From: Brumimicrobium salinarum
GTDB taxonomy: Bacteria; Bacteroidota; Bacteroidia; Flavobacteriales_D; Crocinitomicaceae
Direction: 5' to 3'
Assembly: GCF_002844555.1 (NCBI RefSeq)
Contig: NZ_PJNI01000018.1
Location: 1-61,372 of the forward strand
Length of the DNA stretch: 61,372 bases
Shown: positions 42,956 to 51,791 of the stretch, in pieces
Numbering within the stretch: the stretch's first letter is position 1
Layout of the letters: every line of letters starts with the position of its first letter
Made by a program: the position numbers and the translations under genes
Notes under the pieces: generated by a model
What the model saw: only the letters and a program-made list of their open reading frames with translations
What the model was told of the DNA's origin: nothing
Database searches by the model: none

Positions 42956-44611
42956 TTACCGTTTGGAATTCAAGGATTTCTCAAGTTTATCAATTTCTTT
43001 TTTGACATGACTTAATTCCGTAAAGTATAGACTTCCATCTTTTTTTACAATGTAAATTTGATCTGCTATTTGAAGAAAGTTAACTACTTTTCCTTGATCT
43101 AAAATAGGATAAAAACTTTTGTTGTAATAAACTTTTAAGCCTTCACCATACCAATATAAGCTCTCAGGTCTATCGCATTTTACAAGCCGAATGTTCTGAT
43201 TTATCCTTGATTTTAATGTTGAAATTGAGAAATCGCCAGAAATAAATGTGAATTGATCTACTGATTTAGCATCTTCATAATTGAGAGAATGATGATATGT
43301 GGGTGTAGTTGAGAACAATACATTATTGAAGTTAGCCGACTCGACATGTTGATCGAAAAACTTCATAAATCCAGGAAAGCTGCTAGATAAAACCAATAAA
43401 GTATCTGCATTTCCCCCAATAGCAAAATCTTTAAGATAGTTGTAATATGGAATGGAATTTAGTGATCTTAAACTGTCGTTTTTAAATTGCAATAAAGAAG
43501 GTCCAGCCGTCAGGAATAGACTTGTTTCCGTAGCTGTCATCTGATCAATCTTGGGTAAATACTGCATGGAATTATACTTAATCTGTTTTGAAAAGGCTTG
43601 CACAGTTTCATGGTCAATGACTACAAAATTAGCGCTCGTTTTATTATTGACTTTCGAGAAATCACCCAAAACATAAAGCTGATTCTTAAATACTTGAATG
43701 GAAGATATATTTCCATTGAAAAATGCGATACTTTCCCACTTTCTATTGGCTAATTTTAAAATTTGATGTGGATTTTCATCCAAAGGCAAGAAAGCATTAA
43801 TATACATTTCGTGTTCTGTGAAAACGATTTCTAAAACTTCACCTTGAATTTTGTTTCCAATGCTTTCCCATGCTTGAGTTTTCGGCGTATAATTTTTGAT
43901 TTGATGTTCAATGGATACCATGTTTTGACTAAAAACACCATACAGTGATTGGTCTTTTCCATTCTTAAAGATGTTTTTTAGATGACCGCTTTGAGTGGTG
44001 ATTTCCTTCCATTGTATTGGACTTTTCTTTACTTTAATTTCTGTGGGTGGACCATAAGTCGGTTGAATTAAAGCCAATTCAAACAACGAAAGTCCACTTT
44101 TTTGCTGCCACGGAATAAGTTCATCGTGCTGAATATCGCCTAAATAAGACAGAAGTTGATCAGCAGCAATTTCTTGTGCTGCATTCTTAAATCCGCTTTC
44201 TTTGAGTAAAAATCCTACAGCACAATAAGTTTGATTTTCGTCAATAAAAATCGGTACACGATAAGGTTTTAGATTATTGATGGGGAAAATTCCGTTATCA
44301 GCATATTGCTTTAGCACTTCAATATGTGCCAAACGATTGTCAATTTGTTTTTGATTCAAATGACCTAAATCCCGTTGCTTCAAGTATTCTATGACATTAA
44401 ACAAGTGCAGTTGAATCAATTCTTTTTCTGAATTTGGCTGAAAAGTGTAGGATATTTCCTTCGCCAAATCTGTCCAGTTCTTATTGACTTCCATCAAAAT
44501 CTTGTGCGTGGTTTTGATGTTGGGAGTTGAAGCTTTAGCCATTAGATTAAAGCAAATCATGAGAACCAAAACCAAACAATTTTTAGTGCTGAATTTTACC
44601 ATCTTTGTCAT
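42956..44611 (-). CDS. Hypothetical secreted protein with beta-propeller-like C-terminus
   Basis: This 551-residue protein has a signal peptide (about residues 1-27, ending MAKAS). An N-terminal helical domain follows, with a conserved motif PYRVPIFIDENQTYCAVGFLL (positions about 117-137, split here) found in other Bacteroidota secreted proteins. A long beta-strand-rich part (about 200-530) has repeated stretches like MYINAFLPLDENPHQILKLA and LYVLGDFSKVN that resemble a kelch or delta-60-type propeller. It ends with a helix KKEIDKLEKSLNSK. It overlaps the upstream secreted-protein gene, so the pair is co-expressed. Function unknown. Confidence 0.65.
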   Translation of the reverse strand: MTKMVKFSTKNCLVLVLMICFNLMAKASTPNIKTTHKILMEVNKNWTDLAKEISYTFQPNSEKELIQLHLFNVIEYLKQRDLGHLNQKQIDNRLAHIEVLKQYADNGIFPINNLKPYRVPIFIDENQTYCAVGFLLKESGFKNAAQEIAADQLLSYLGDIQHDELIPWQQKSGLSLFELALIQPTYGPPTEIKVKKSPIQWKEITTQSGHLKNIFKNGKDQSLYGVFSQNMVSIEHQIKNYTPKTQAWESIGNKIQGEVLEIVFTEHEMYINAFLPLDENPHQILKLANRKWESIAFFNGNISSIQVFKNQLYVLGDFSKVNNKTSANFVVIDHETVQAFSKQIKYNSMQYLPKIDQMTATETSLFLTAGPSLLQFKNDSLRSLNSIPYYNYLKDFAIGGNADTLLVLSSSFPGFMKFFDQHVESANFNNVLFSTTPTYHHSLNYEDAKSVDQFTFISGDFSISTLKSRINQNIRLVKCDRPESLYWYGEGLKVYYNKSFYPILDQGKVVNFLQIADQIYIVKKDGSLYFTELSHVKKEIDKLEKSLNSKR

Positions 44612-45716
44612 ATTTTCTAATGTTGTAGTTTTTGCCTAGCGTTTCATGCATTCTTAATTCTCCAGAATCATAGAAGGTGGTGCGTTCAATTAATTTTTCT
44701 TTGTTAATTCCATTTGAGGAATGATAAACCTTGCGCATGATGAGTTTTCCATTGTCCAAATAAAAATTGTAGGTTATCCTATATTGATTTCCCCCATTCT
44801 GTTGTAGAAGCTCAGATTTTATTTGACCATTTTCTAAGTAAGAAACATTTTTCTGAATCTTGTTTGCGTTGTTAATAATCAGTTCTGATTTCAACTCACC
44901 AATGGGAAACCATTCGTATTTCTCTCGCAAATTATATGAAAAGTAAGCCAATTTAACCATTGCGTTTTCTGCAAAATACTCCCAATATCCGTACTTATTT
45001 TGATGTTCTTCTGAAGTTAAAGGAGTATTGCATTCGGAATTAATATCGCTAAGTTCACCTTGAATTAATCGCATTCCTTGAGCAAATTTACCTTGTTGAA
45101 TTGAATCAAATTCTTGAACGTAATACAAAGGGAAATCTTCGCTTAATTTGTAATAAACGGCTTTTTTTTCGCCATTTGAAAATCGAAATGTTTGATGTGC
45201 TTTGAGATTGATTTTTACTTCATCCCCTTTTTTGACTTCGAAATTTGGGACAGTATCAATGATCGAATAACTTTCCAATTTTTTAAGTTCAAATTCCCCT
45301 TTCTTAAAATCGATAACAACTTGAGCATTATTTTTAAAGTGGGAGATATCCAAAATCATTTTTTTAGGTGCTTGATTTAGATTTCCCTCACTCGAACTAA
45401 TAATGACTTGGTATTTTTCCTTTACTCTTAATGTTAGCGCTGCCGATTGCCATTTGTGGTTGGATACGGGAACTAAATCAGATGTGTCGTTCGTAATAAC
45501 TTCAACTTCAAAAAGCCGATAATAAGTTCCCGATTCAAAGACTTTTTTAATCTCCCCAATTTGAGTGGTTTCGTAGCGATTAGATTTTATCAATGGAATA
45601 GAAATGCCATTTGATTTCAATTGAAAGTGCAGCTGATGTTCATTCTTTTGTCCGGAAGCAAAAGGAGAAGAAAAGACAAAACTCAGTAAGGAAAATAATT
45701 GAATAATTCGTTTCAT
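44583..45716 (-). CDS. Hypothetical secreted protein with YwqK/MORN-like repeats
   Basis: This 377-residue protein has a signal peptide (residues 1-22, SPFASG). The first half is unassigned. The C-terminal part holds repeats such as YLENGQIKSELLQQNGG, YYLDNGKLIMRKVYHSS (approximately), TFYDSGELRMHETLG and KYDKDGKIQH, the layout of MORN_2/YwqK-type antitoxin-like repeats. The stop overlaps the following gene, so the two are translated from one message. The promoter region is AT-rich with ATTACGAATTG repeated pieces (45745-45800). Function unknown; export is predicted. Confidence 0.65.
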   Translation of the reverse strand: MKRIIQLFSLLSFVFSSPFASGQKNEHQLHFQLKSNGISIPLIKSNRYETTQIGEIKKVFESGTYYRLFEVEVITNDTSDLVPVSNHKWQSAALTLRVKEKYQVIISSSEGNLNQAPKKMILDISHFKNNAQVVIDFKKGEFELKKLESYSIIDTVPNFEVKKGDEVKINLKAHQTFRFSNGEKKAVYYKLSEDFPLYYVQEFDSIQQGKFAQGMRLIQGELSDINSECNTPLTSEEHQNKYGYWEYFAENAMVKLAYFSYNLREKYEWFPIGELKSELIINNANKIQKNVSYLENGQIKSELLQQNGGNQYRITYNFYLDNGKLIMRKVYHSSNGINKEKLIERTTFYDSGELRMHETLGKNYNIRKYDKDGKIQH

Positions 45717-45843
45717 ACTGCAAGGTACAGTTTAGAAAGAAATCGGTTCAAAATCAATTACGAATTGTTTAATTACAAATTGATTACGAATTGATTTATT
45801 GTAACAATTGAGTAGCTTGTTTTGTCTAATAGTAAAGTTCAAA

Positions 45844-46221
45844 TTATACATTCCAAATCCATTGCTCCAGAACCCGATTCAATACAATTTGCCTGATCCT
45901 ACGATTCAATTCTTTCTGCATTTTTACATATTCCGAATATTCCTCCATTGAGAATTGGCCAATTATCATTCCCAAAACTTCTCTTTTAAATGCTTGATTT
46001 TTCTCAAAAAGCGAAGTCAAGCTTTGTTCTTTTTTAGCATCAGGTAATTGATCTAGTTTAATTTTAGAAGATTTTAATTGCTGACTCAAGTGGGCAAATA
46101 ATAAATCACTTTGCATTTTGATAATCGGACGAATGACTTCGTTTTGGAATTGTTCAGCAGCGGAAACCACATTTTCGTTGATTTCCGCTGGTAGAATTGG
46201 ACGCTCTTTTTTGCTTTTCAT
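45844..46221 (-). CDS. Hypothetical helical protein of the MoxR-VWA locus
   Basis: This 125-residue, mostly helical, highly charged protein (KSKKERPILPAEINENVVSAAEQF at the start, MQKELNRRIRQIVLNRVLEQWIWNV at the end) has no signal peptide or cysteine. It starts seven bases after the moxR-like gene, and both belong to one operon with the VWA gene. By analogy with other MoxR/VWA operons it may be a partner or adaptor; there is no recognisable family. The Trp-rich tail (EQWIWNV) could be an interaction motif. Confidence 0.55.
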   Translation of the reverse strand: MKSKKERPILPAEINENVVSAAEQFQNEVIRPIIKMQSDLLFAHLSQQLKSSKIKLDQLPDAKKEQSLTSLFEKNQAFKREVLGMIIGQFSMEEYSEYVKMQKELNRRIRQIVLNRVLEQWIWNV

Positions 46222-46228
46222 TGCGTCA

Positions 46229-47700
46229 TTAATTATTTAAAAATGAGCCCAAAACTTCATCAAAGAAAGTTGTCCCTGTTGTGCGCTCTGTTTTCTTGAG
46301 TTGTTTGTATTCAACTAATCCGTGCAACATCAACTCTTTGAGGAACAAGCGTTCTTGAATGTCTGTAGTATTGATAAATTTCTTTAAAGCTTCCTCTAAA
46401 GGCTTTACAGAATCTAATTGTTTAGCATATTCTTCATCCTTCATATTTGGCGACAATTCAAAGTCTTGATCGCGCAAGAACCAATCTACAATAGCATCAA
46501 ATTCATCGGTTACATCTTGTTTCTTGAGTTTTTTAATGGGTCTAAAAAGGGCATCAAACTGAGATTTTACCGCTGCTCCAATAAGTAAATGCGCTACATT
46601 TTCTGGTCCTAATTGTTCGCCTTCATAAACCAATTCTACTTTTCCTGTTATGGCAGGAACAATTGCAGAAAAGTCAGACATACGCACCGCAGTTCTTTCG
46701 CTACCGGATTCCAACATGCGCAATTCAGCTGCAGCAATTAAGTTTTCATACATAGTAATGCTCATTCTGGCGGAAACTCCACTGTTGGTATCTATATATT
46801 CTGAATTTCTCGCTTCAAACACAATTTGTTCCAACAAGTTCTTCGCTGTTTCAGGAACATGAACATTTTCATTTTTGGCTTCTGAAATAATCTCTTGTTG
46901 AGTAATGTTTTTAGCGATTTCAATAGACTTTGGGTAATGCGTTAAAATCTGCGAACCAATTCTGTCTTTTAATGGCGTAACGATACTTCCGCGATTGGTG
47001 TAATCTTCTGGATTGGCAGTAAAAACAAAGTTTACATCTAAAGGCAAACGCATTTTAAATCCGCGGATTTGAATATCTCCTTCTTGTAAGATATTAAACA
47101 AAGCCACTTGAATTCTTGCTTGTAAATCTGGAATTTCGTTGATTACAAAAATACAACGGTTAGCACGTGGAATCATTCCATAGTGAATCACTCTTTCATC
47201 GGCGTAATTCAATTTTAACGATGCAGCTTTGATAGGGTCAATATCTCCTATTAAATCAGCTACGGTAACATCTGGAGTGGCTAATTTTTCATAAAACCTG
47301 TCATTTCTGTGCAGCCATTCTATCGGTAAATCATCTCCTTTTTCTTCTTTTAATTGAATACCGAAATGGGAGATAGGGCAGAAGGGATCATCATTGATTT
47401 CCGAACCTTTTATAGTTGGAATGTATTCGTCCAATAAATCAACCATGGAGCGCGCAATTCTCGTTTTAGCCTGACCACGTAATCCCAATAAGTTGATGTC
47501 GTGTTTGGAAAGAATTGCTGACTTTAATTGTGGAATTACTGTGTATTCATAACCTATAATTCCTTCAAAAATTGTTTCTTTTTTTGAATTTTTTCAATCA
47601 GATTGGCGCGTAATTCATCTTTTATAGAACGAGAAACATATCCCGCTGTTTTCAATTCTTTGAGGGTCTTAATCTTGTGAATATCAATTTTGTTTTTCAT
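46229..47700 (-). pseudogene. MoxR/Mg-chelatase-like AAA+ ATPase, frameshift at AAAAAAG
   Basis: The gene starts at the ATG at 47700 (MKNKIDIHKIKTLKELKTAG) but leaves its frame at a seven-A run (47579-47585 on the plus strand), where the codons read CAA AAA AAG. The first frame stops at 47554. One additional A, or a -1 slip, continues into TIFEGIIGYEY and the Walker A region GLRGQAKT, Walker B-like FVINEIPDL, and NFVFTANPEDYTNRG sensor, ending at 46229. The restored length is about 490 residues, typical for this Mg-chelatase/MoxR-like group. A TTG just before Walker A (47488) could give a truncated product. Partner of the VWA gene three bases upstream. Confidence 0.75.
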
Positions 47701-47703
47701 AAT

Positions 47704-48837
47704 TTATCTAATATTTCTTTTTTTGTTTTTCTCGTAATCTTCAAATATCATTTGTCCCAATCCTTTCAATCCTGTGTAGAAAGCTTTTCCTTGATTGGCT
47801 GCTGTAAATTCCTCCACGAATTGTTGTAAATATGGATCTTGAGCAATCATAAATGTCGTGATAGGAATATTCAGTTTCCTCGCTTCTTTGGCCTTGTTCA
47901 TACATTTATCGGTAATGTGTGGATCGAGTCCAAAGCTGTTTTTGTAATACTCACCATTGGGCAGATTCAAACAACTGGGTTTTCCGTCTGTAATCATAAA
48001 GATTTGACGATTGGCGTGCTTTTTTCTACGCAATAATCCCAAAGCTAAATCGAGTCCAGCAACAGTATTGGTATGATAAGGTCCAACTTGTAAATAAGGT
48101 AAATCTTTGACTTTAATTGGCCAAGCATCATTTCCAAAAACAATAATCTCAATGCTGTCTTTCGGATATCTCGTTTTGATTAATTCTACCAAGGCCATCG
48201 CCACTTTTTTGGCTGGCGTAATGCGATCTTCACCGTATAAAATCATACTGTGACTGATGTCTATCATCAAAACGGTGCTCATTTGTGCGGAATGATGTGT
48301 GTCATTAACGACTAAATCTTGCTCTGTCAATCGAAAATCGTCTATTCCGTTATTCGTAAAAGCATTTTTTACACTTTCAGTAATGGCAATTTGGTCTATA
48401 CTGTCTCCAAAAGAATAGGAACGCATTTCTCCAGTTTTGTCTTGTCCAACACCAGTATGTTTCGTTTTGTGATTTCCTTTTCCAGATTTTCTTAGTTCAC
48501 CAAAAATCTGATCCAAAGCACGCTGACGAACAATTTGTTCCGTTTTCGCGGTAATTACCATTCCTTTTCCGTCAGGTTTGTCCTCATCGTCTCTGATGTA
48601 ACCATGCTTTTTCAAATCTTCAATAAAATCAGCTTTGGTGTAATCATCGGTGTACAGATTGTACTCTAAATTAAGTTGATCCATCCAATCCAAAGTCTCA
48701 TCAACATCGCCAGAAGTATGCACAATTAACTCTTGAAATACTTCTAACAATCGTTCGAAAGGAGATTTTTCTTCTTCCTCGTATTTGGTGAAAGTAAATC
48801 CTGAATGTTTTCGTATATTTTGATTGTATTCCTCCAT
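47704..48837 (-). CDS. VWA-domain protein, partner of the MoxR-like ATPase
   Basis: This 377-residue cytoplasmic protein ends in a von Willebrand factor A domain with a complete MIDAS motif: DISHSM (DxSxS, about 192-197), a conserved threonine in HTNTVAGLDLA, and the aspartate in FMITDGKPS. The N-terminal 150 residues are charged and helical. It precedes the AAA+ ATPase gene by three bases, the standard MoxR-VWA pairing used to remodel metalloenzymes or membrane complexes. The target is unknown here. The start codon lies opposite an FAD-oxidase remnant. Confidence 0.88.
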   Translation of the reverse strand: MEEYNQNIRKHSGFTFTKYEEEEKSPFERLLEVFQELIVHTSGDVDETLDWMDQLNLEYNLYTDDYTKADFIEDLKKHGYIRDDEDKPDGKGMVITAKTEQIVRQRALDQIFGELRKSGKGNHKTKHTGVGQDKTGEMRSYSFGDSIDQIAITESVKNAFTNNGIDDFRLTEQDLVVNDTHHSAQMSTVLMIDISHSMILYGEDRITPAKKVAMALVELIKTRYPKDSIEIIVFGNDAWPIKVKDLPYLQVGPYHTNTVAGLDLALGLLRRKKHANRQIFMITDGKPSCLNLPNGEYYKNSFGLDPHITDKCMNKAKEARKLNIPITTFMIAQDPYLQQFVEEFTAANQGKAFYTGLKGLGQMIFEDYEKNKKRNIR

Positions 48838-48860
48838 TTTGCTTGACTTTTTACTTCATT

Positions 48861-49252
48861 ATGAATTCGCTTTTTAGACAAAATCATAGCTTTAACATAA
48901 CAACTTTAATTGGATTTAGTTTAAAAAACCTATGCTTAAATTCAAAAGGGGAGTCATTACTTTCTGTAACTGTAGTGAATGCTCAAGGATTAAACGCACA
49001 AGAACTAAAGATAAAGTGAAAGAAGAATTAAAAGCAGATTTCAATATTTTAGACGCCAGACATTTGCATACATTTGAAATTCCCTTCGCATTGCCAAAAT
49101 TGGAATCGCCTAGTAACACAATGCAGTTTGATGTCGACGCTAAAACTATCGAAGCGGGCGATTTTCTATTAAATGGTTCTCAAAACGCAGCTTGTAAAGT
49201 GGGGGAGGAGCTTGCTGATTATATTTTAAAAGACGCAAAGTGTTTAAATTAG
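48861..49252 (+). pseudogene. C-terminal relic of an FAD-dependent amine oxidase-like protein
   Basis: Two plus-strand frames must be joined. The first (to 49019) contains GESLLSVTVVNAQGLNAQEL. The -1 frame continues with VKEELKADF, HTFEIPFALPKLESPSN and the final IEAGDFLLNGSQNAACKVGEEL. The order and the AGDxLLNGSxNAA motif match the C-terminus of FAD-dependent phytoene-desaturase/amine-oxidase-like proteins. The first three hundred or so residues, including the FAD-binding GxGxxG, are absent. One base is missing near 49010-49020. It is a decayed fragment. Confidence 0.55.
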
Positions 49253-49515
49253 TTATCTAAATTTAGGTTTCAACGAAACTAGCTCGATTATAATTCCATT
49301 CTAGACACTTGGCTTAAAATAATATGTGCATACGCTGTGTTCAGATGGTTAAAAACAGTTAAGAAAATTTTCAGATTATTATTTTTATTTATTTTAGGCT
49401 TAAAGAGGTAAGTTAATTTTGATAACTATTTAGAAAACAATGCAATTGATATGCTTTGATTTTTTAGTTATTAGAATTATCGAACTGAAATTTAAAATGA
49501 TAAATAATCCAAAAG

Positions 49516-50175
49516 ATGGAATTTAAAGTCTACCCAAAACAAAAGTCTCCGCAGTTATTTAAAAGCAAATTTGTTGAGGCACTTACAAAATCAAATATTT
49601 ACATCATTGATTCAATGTATATTGTAGTAGGAATACTTCTTATTTCAGCCTACTATTTTTACGTAAATCCTAGTATATCTGCCATTCTCGGTTGGTTTTT
49701 CACGGGATTCTTTTCATGGACCCTGGCAGAATACTTAATGCACCGATTTTTGTATCATAAAATCAAAGACGCATCCTATGACACAGGTCTACAATATCTT
49801 TTCCATGGTATTCATCATAGGTATCCTCATGATGACGATAGAATTGTACTTCCTGTAGTTCCAAGCTTATTTTTAGCGGCTCTGTTTTTAGGTTTATTTT
49901 ATTTAATCTTCCAAGGAGAAGCACTTGTTTTCGGAGCAGGATTTCTAATTGGCTATCTTATTTATATAACAATTCATTGGATGGTTCATAAATATCCACC
50001 TCCAAAAAATAGCGTTTTCTCATGGTGGTGGGATCACCATAATATTCATCATTATCAACAACCAGATAAAGCCTTCGGTGTTTCTACGCCAATTTGGGAT
50101 ATCGTTTTCAGAACTATGCCCAAAAAAGGAAGACGAACAGTGAAAATTCTTGTAGAAAAAGAGGAGAAGGAATAA
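49516..50175 (+). CDS. Fatty-acid hydroxylase / sterol-desaturase family protein
   Basis: This 219-residue integral membrane protein has the histidine clusters that bind the di-iron centre: HRFLYHK (about 75-81), HGIHHRYPHDDDR (about 94-106), HWMVHK and WWDHHNIHHYQQ. The pattern matches fatty-acid 2-hydroxylase-like enzymes and probably hydroxylates an acyl chain of sphingolipids or lipid A-like lipids, which are characteristic of Bacteroidota. The exact substrate is not deducible. It has four membrane segments. About 260 bases of AT-rich spacer precede it, and it ends four bases before the stop of the convergent racemase gene. Confidence 0.85.
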   Translation: MEFKVYPKQKSPQLFKSKFVEALTKSNIYIIDSMYIVVGILLISAYYFYVNPSISAILGWFFTGFFSWTLAEYLMHRFLYHKIKDASYDTGLQYLFHGIHHRYPHDDDRIVLPVVPSLFLAALFLGLFYLIFQGEALVFGAGFLIGYLIYITIHWMVHKYPPPKNSVFSWWWDHHNIHHYQQPDKAFGVSTPIWDIVFRTMPKKGRRTVKILVEKEEKE

Positions 50176-50178
50176 TCT

Positions 50179-50862
50179 TTAATCATCAAGTATAAAATCC
50201 ACAGCCAAATCTACATGCAGACCTGTAGTATCAATTAACTTGAAGTCTGTTTCGTCTTGTTTGATCAACATTGGTAGTTCTGTACAACCCAAAATCATTG
50301 CATCTGCACCTTTAGCTTGTAAAACTTTCATTTGTTCTAAAAAGTAAGATTTCGCTTCTTTTGAAAAAACACCTTGGGTTAATTCTTTGGAAATATAATG
50401 GTGTACTTTGTCAATGTTTTCTTCATCTGGCAGAGTAATTTCGAGCGGATAATTGTCTTTCAGGTAATTTTCAAGAAATTTTTTCTTTACTGTAGGTTTG
50501 GTTCCAAATAGTGCAAGATTGTTAAAGTTATTCTTTATTGCATAATCACCAATTGCTTTTCCAATATGTAAAATTGGAACCTCAATCTTGGGTTGAACGA
50601 AATCATAGACCATGTGTGGTGTATTGGCACAAATTAAAATTCCCTCAGCACCAATTGAAATTAATTCCTTTGAAATTTTAAGGTATTCGTTCTTGATTTT
50701 TTCTGCATCACCAGAACGCATCAAAGCAATGTTAAGACTATGAAGCAGTAGAACAGGATTTTGGTCTTTTCCAATTTCCTCTCCAACTTTCTCATTGATC
50801 ATTCTGTAATAATCTATTGTCGAATGATATGATGTCCCACCAATTAAACCTAGTTTTTTCAT
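50179..50862 (-). CDS. Aspartate/glutamate racemase family protein
   Basis: This 227-residue enzyme of the Asp/Glu/hydantoin racemase superfamily shows GLIGGTSYHSTIDYYRMINE at the N-terminus, the first catalytic cysteine in ILICANTPHMV (about 76-86) and the second in GCTELPML (about 189-196). It interconverts L- and D-aspartate (or a related acid) without cofactor, giving D-amino acids for the cell wall or regulation. It is convergent with the hydroxylase gene. A set of 24-base direct repeats lies just upstream of the start, where its promoter should be. Confidence 0.9.
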   Translation of the reverse strand: MKKLGLIGGTSYHSTIDYYRMINEKVGEEIGKDQNPVLLLHSLNIALMRSGDAEKIKNEYLKISKELISIGAEGILICANTPHMVYDFVQPKIEVPILHIGKAIGDYAIKNNFNNLALFGTKPTVKKKFLENYLKDNYPLEITLPDEENIDKVHHYISKELTQGVFSKEAKSYFLEQMKVLQAKGADAMILGCTELPMLIKQDETDFKLIDTTGLHVDLAVDFILDD

Positions 50863-50890
50863 TTGTTTATCTTTTTAATTAACGCTACCG

Positions 50891-50973
50891 CAAGATTTTA
50901 TCTTGTGGATTCTTCAAGATTTTAATTTGTGGTTTCTCCAAGATTTTATCTTAAAGTTTCTCGCAAGATTTAC
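50891..50973. repeat. Three-and-a-half 24-25-base direct repeats
   Basis: Copies start at 50891, 50915, 50939 and 50964 (partial) with the core CAAGATTTTATCTTGTGG and a TTTCTC-type spacer. They lie between the racemase start and the DUF3365 gene. The position is suitable for multi-site regulation of the racemase, but simple repeat expansion is equally possible. Confidence 0.75.
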
Positions 50974-50999
50974 CTTATTCTTTTAACCAAGAATTAAAA

Positions 51000-51635
51000 T
51001 TACTTCTCAAAAACAATACTCCAAATTCCTCTTACTTCATTGGTTTTATAACCTGTTGCTTGATCCTCAGGATACATTTCTGAGAGCATAGCTAAAGTTG
51101 CAGGTTTTACTTCTTCATTTTTTGTTCCGTGACATTGTAAACACATTTCATTGGTGATAATCGGGTAGTAGAAATGAACTTTATTTTCTTTTATTTCTAC
51201 ATGGGGTTGTATTTCCTTTCCTGATTTCCCTTCAGCAATCTGTGTTTTGTAAAACTCAATTTCTTCCAATTCTTTAGCATTGGCAGCGTTATTCTGATTT
51301 CGAGGTTTGTCACTTACTCTTGAAATCGTTGCATTGTGTTCGCGACTCATACTATCTGTTAATGGAATCGCTTGTACATTACAAAATGACAAAGCATGCT
51401 CAGTTCCCCCCGATGAAATTGCACCCATTAAATTTTTACCTAGCGTAGCTTTTGTGGTAGTGGCATATTTGAATCCAAGGTCTTCATACTTCTTAATTTC
51501 TTCTTTTTGCACTTCTTGCTTTACTTTTGCTAAAGAGTCTGCAGTATTATTTTTTTGTGATTCTTCATCATTGATTTGATTCTCTGAACATGCAGCAAAT
51601 AGAAATGGAATAAATAACAATGTCAGTTTTTTCAT
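51000..51635 (-). CDS. DUF3365 haem-binding lipoprotein
   Basis: This 211-residue lipoprotein (signal FIPFLFAACSEN) carries one haem-binding CXXCH motif, CLQCH, near residue 168, in a conserved setting YPIITNEMCLQCHG. The preceding region ISSGGTEHALSFCNVQAIPL and the ending KTNEVRGIWSIVFEK are characteristic of DUF3365 c-type haem sensor or electron-transfer domains. It probably acts in the periplasm. I chose the ATG at 51635 because it gives a standard lipoprotein signal; the longer frame adds a lysine-rich stretch. Monocistronic. Confidence 0.82.
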   Translation of the reverse strand: MKKLTLLFIPFLFAACSENQINDEESQKNNTADSLAKVKQEVQKEEIKKYEDLGFKYATTTKATLGKNLMGAISSGGTEHALSFCNVQAIPLTDSMSREHNATISRVSDKPRNQNNAANAKELEEIEFYKTQIAEGKSGKEIQPHVEIKENKVHFYYPIITNEMCLQCHGTKNEEVKPATLAMLSEMYPEDQATGYKTNEVRGIWSIVFEK

Positions 51636-51791
51636 CTTAAAGGGTTTTAGTTTTTTCAAATATAAATGTAATGATTTAGAACAAATGAAACAAAAGTCAC
51701 ATGGAATAACAAGGTTTTAAAAATGCGAGGTTCAAGAGGACTAATTCATAAAACAATAATTTTGGTAATTGATTTTTTGTAATTTTGAAAT

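Noticed and set aside
45745..45830. Repeated ATTACGAATTG / ATTACAAATTG pieces upstream of the secreted-protein pair.
   Set aside because: They are short, irregular and AT-rich, and similar ATTATTAATTA stretches occur in other spacers of the window, so they give no evidence of a specific element.
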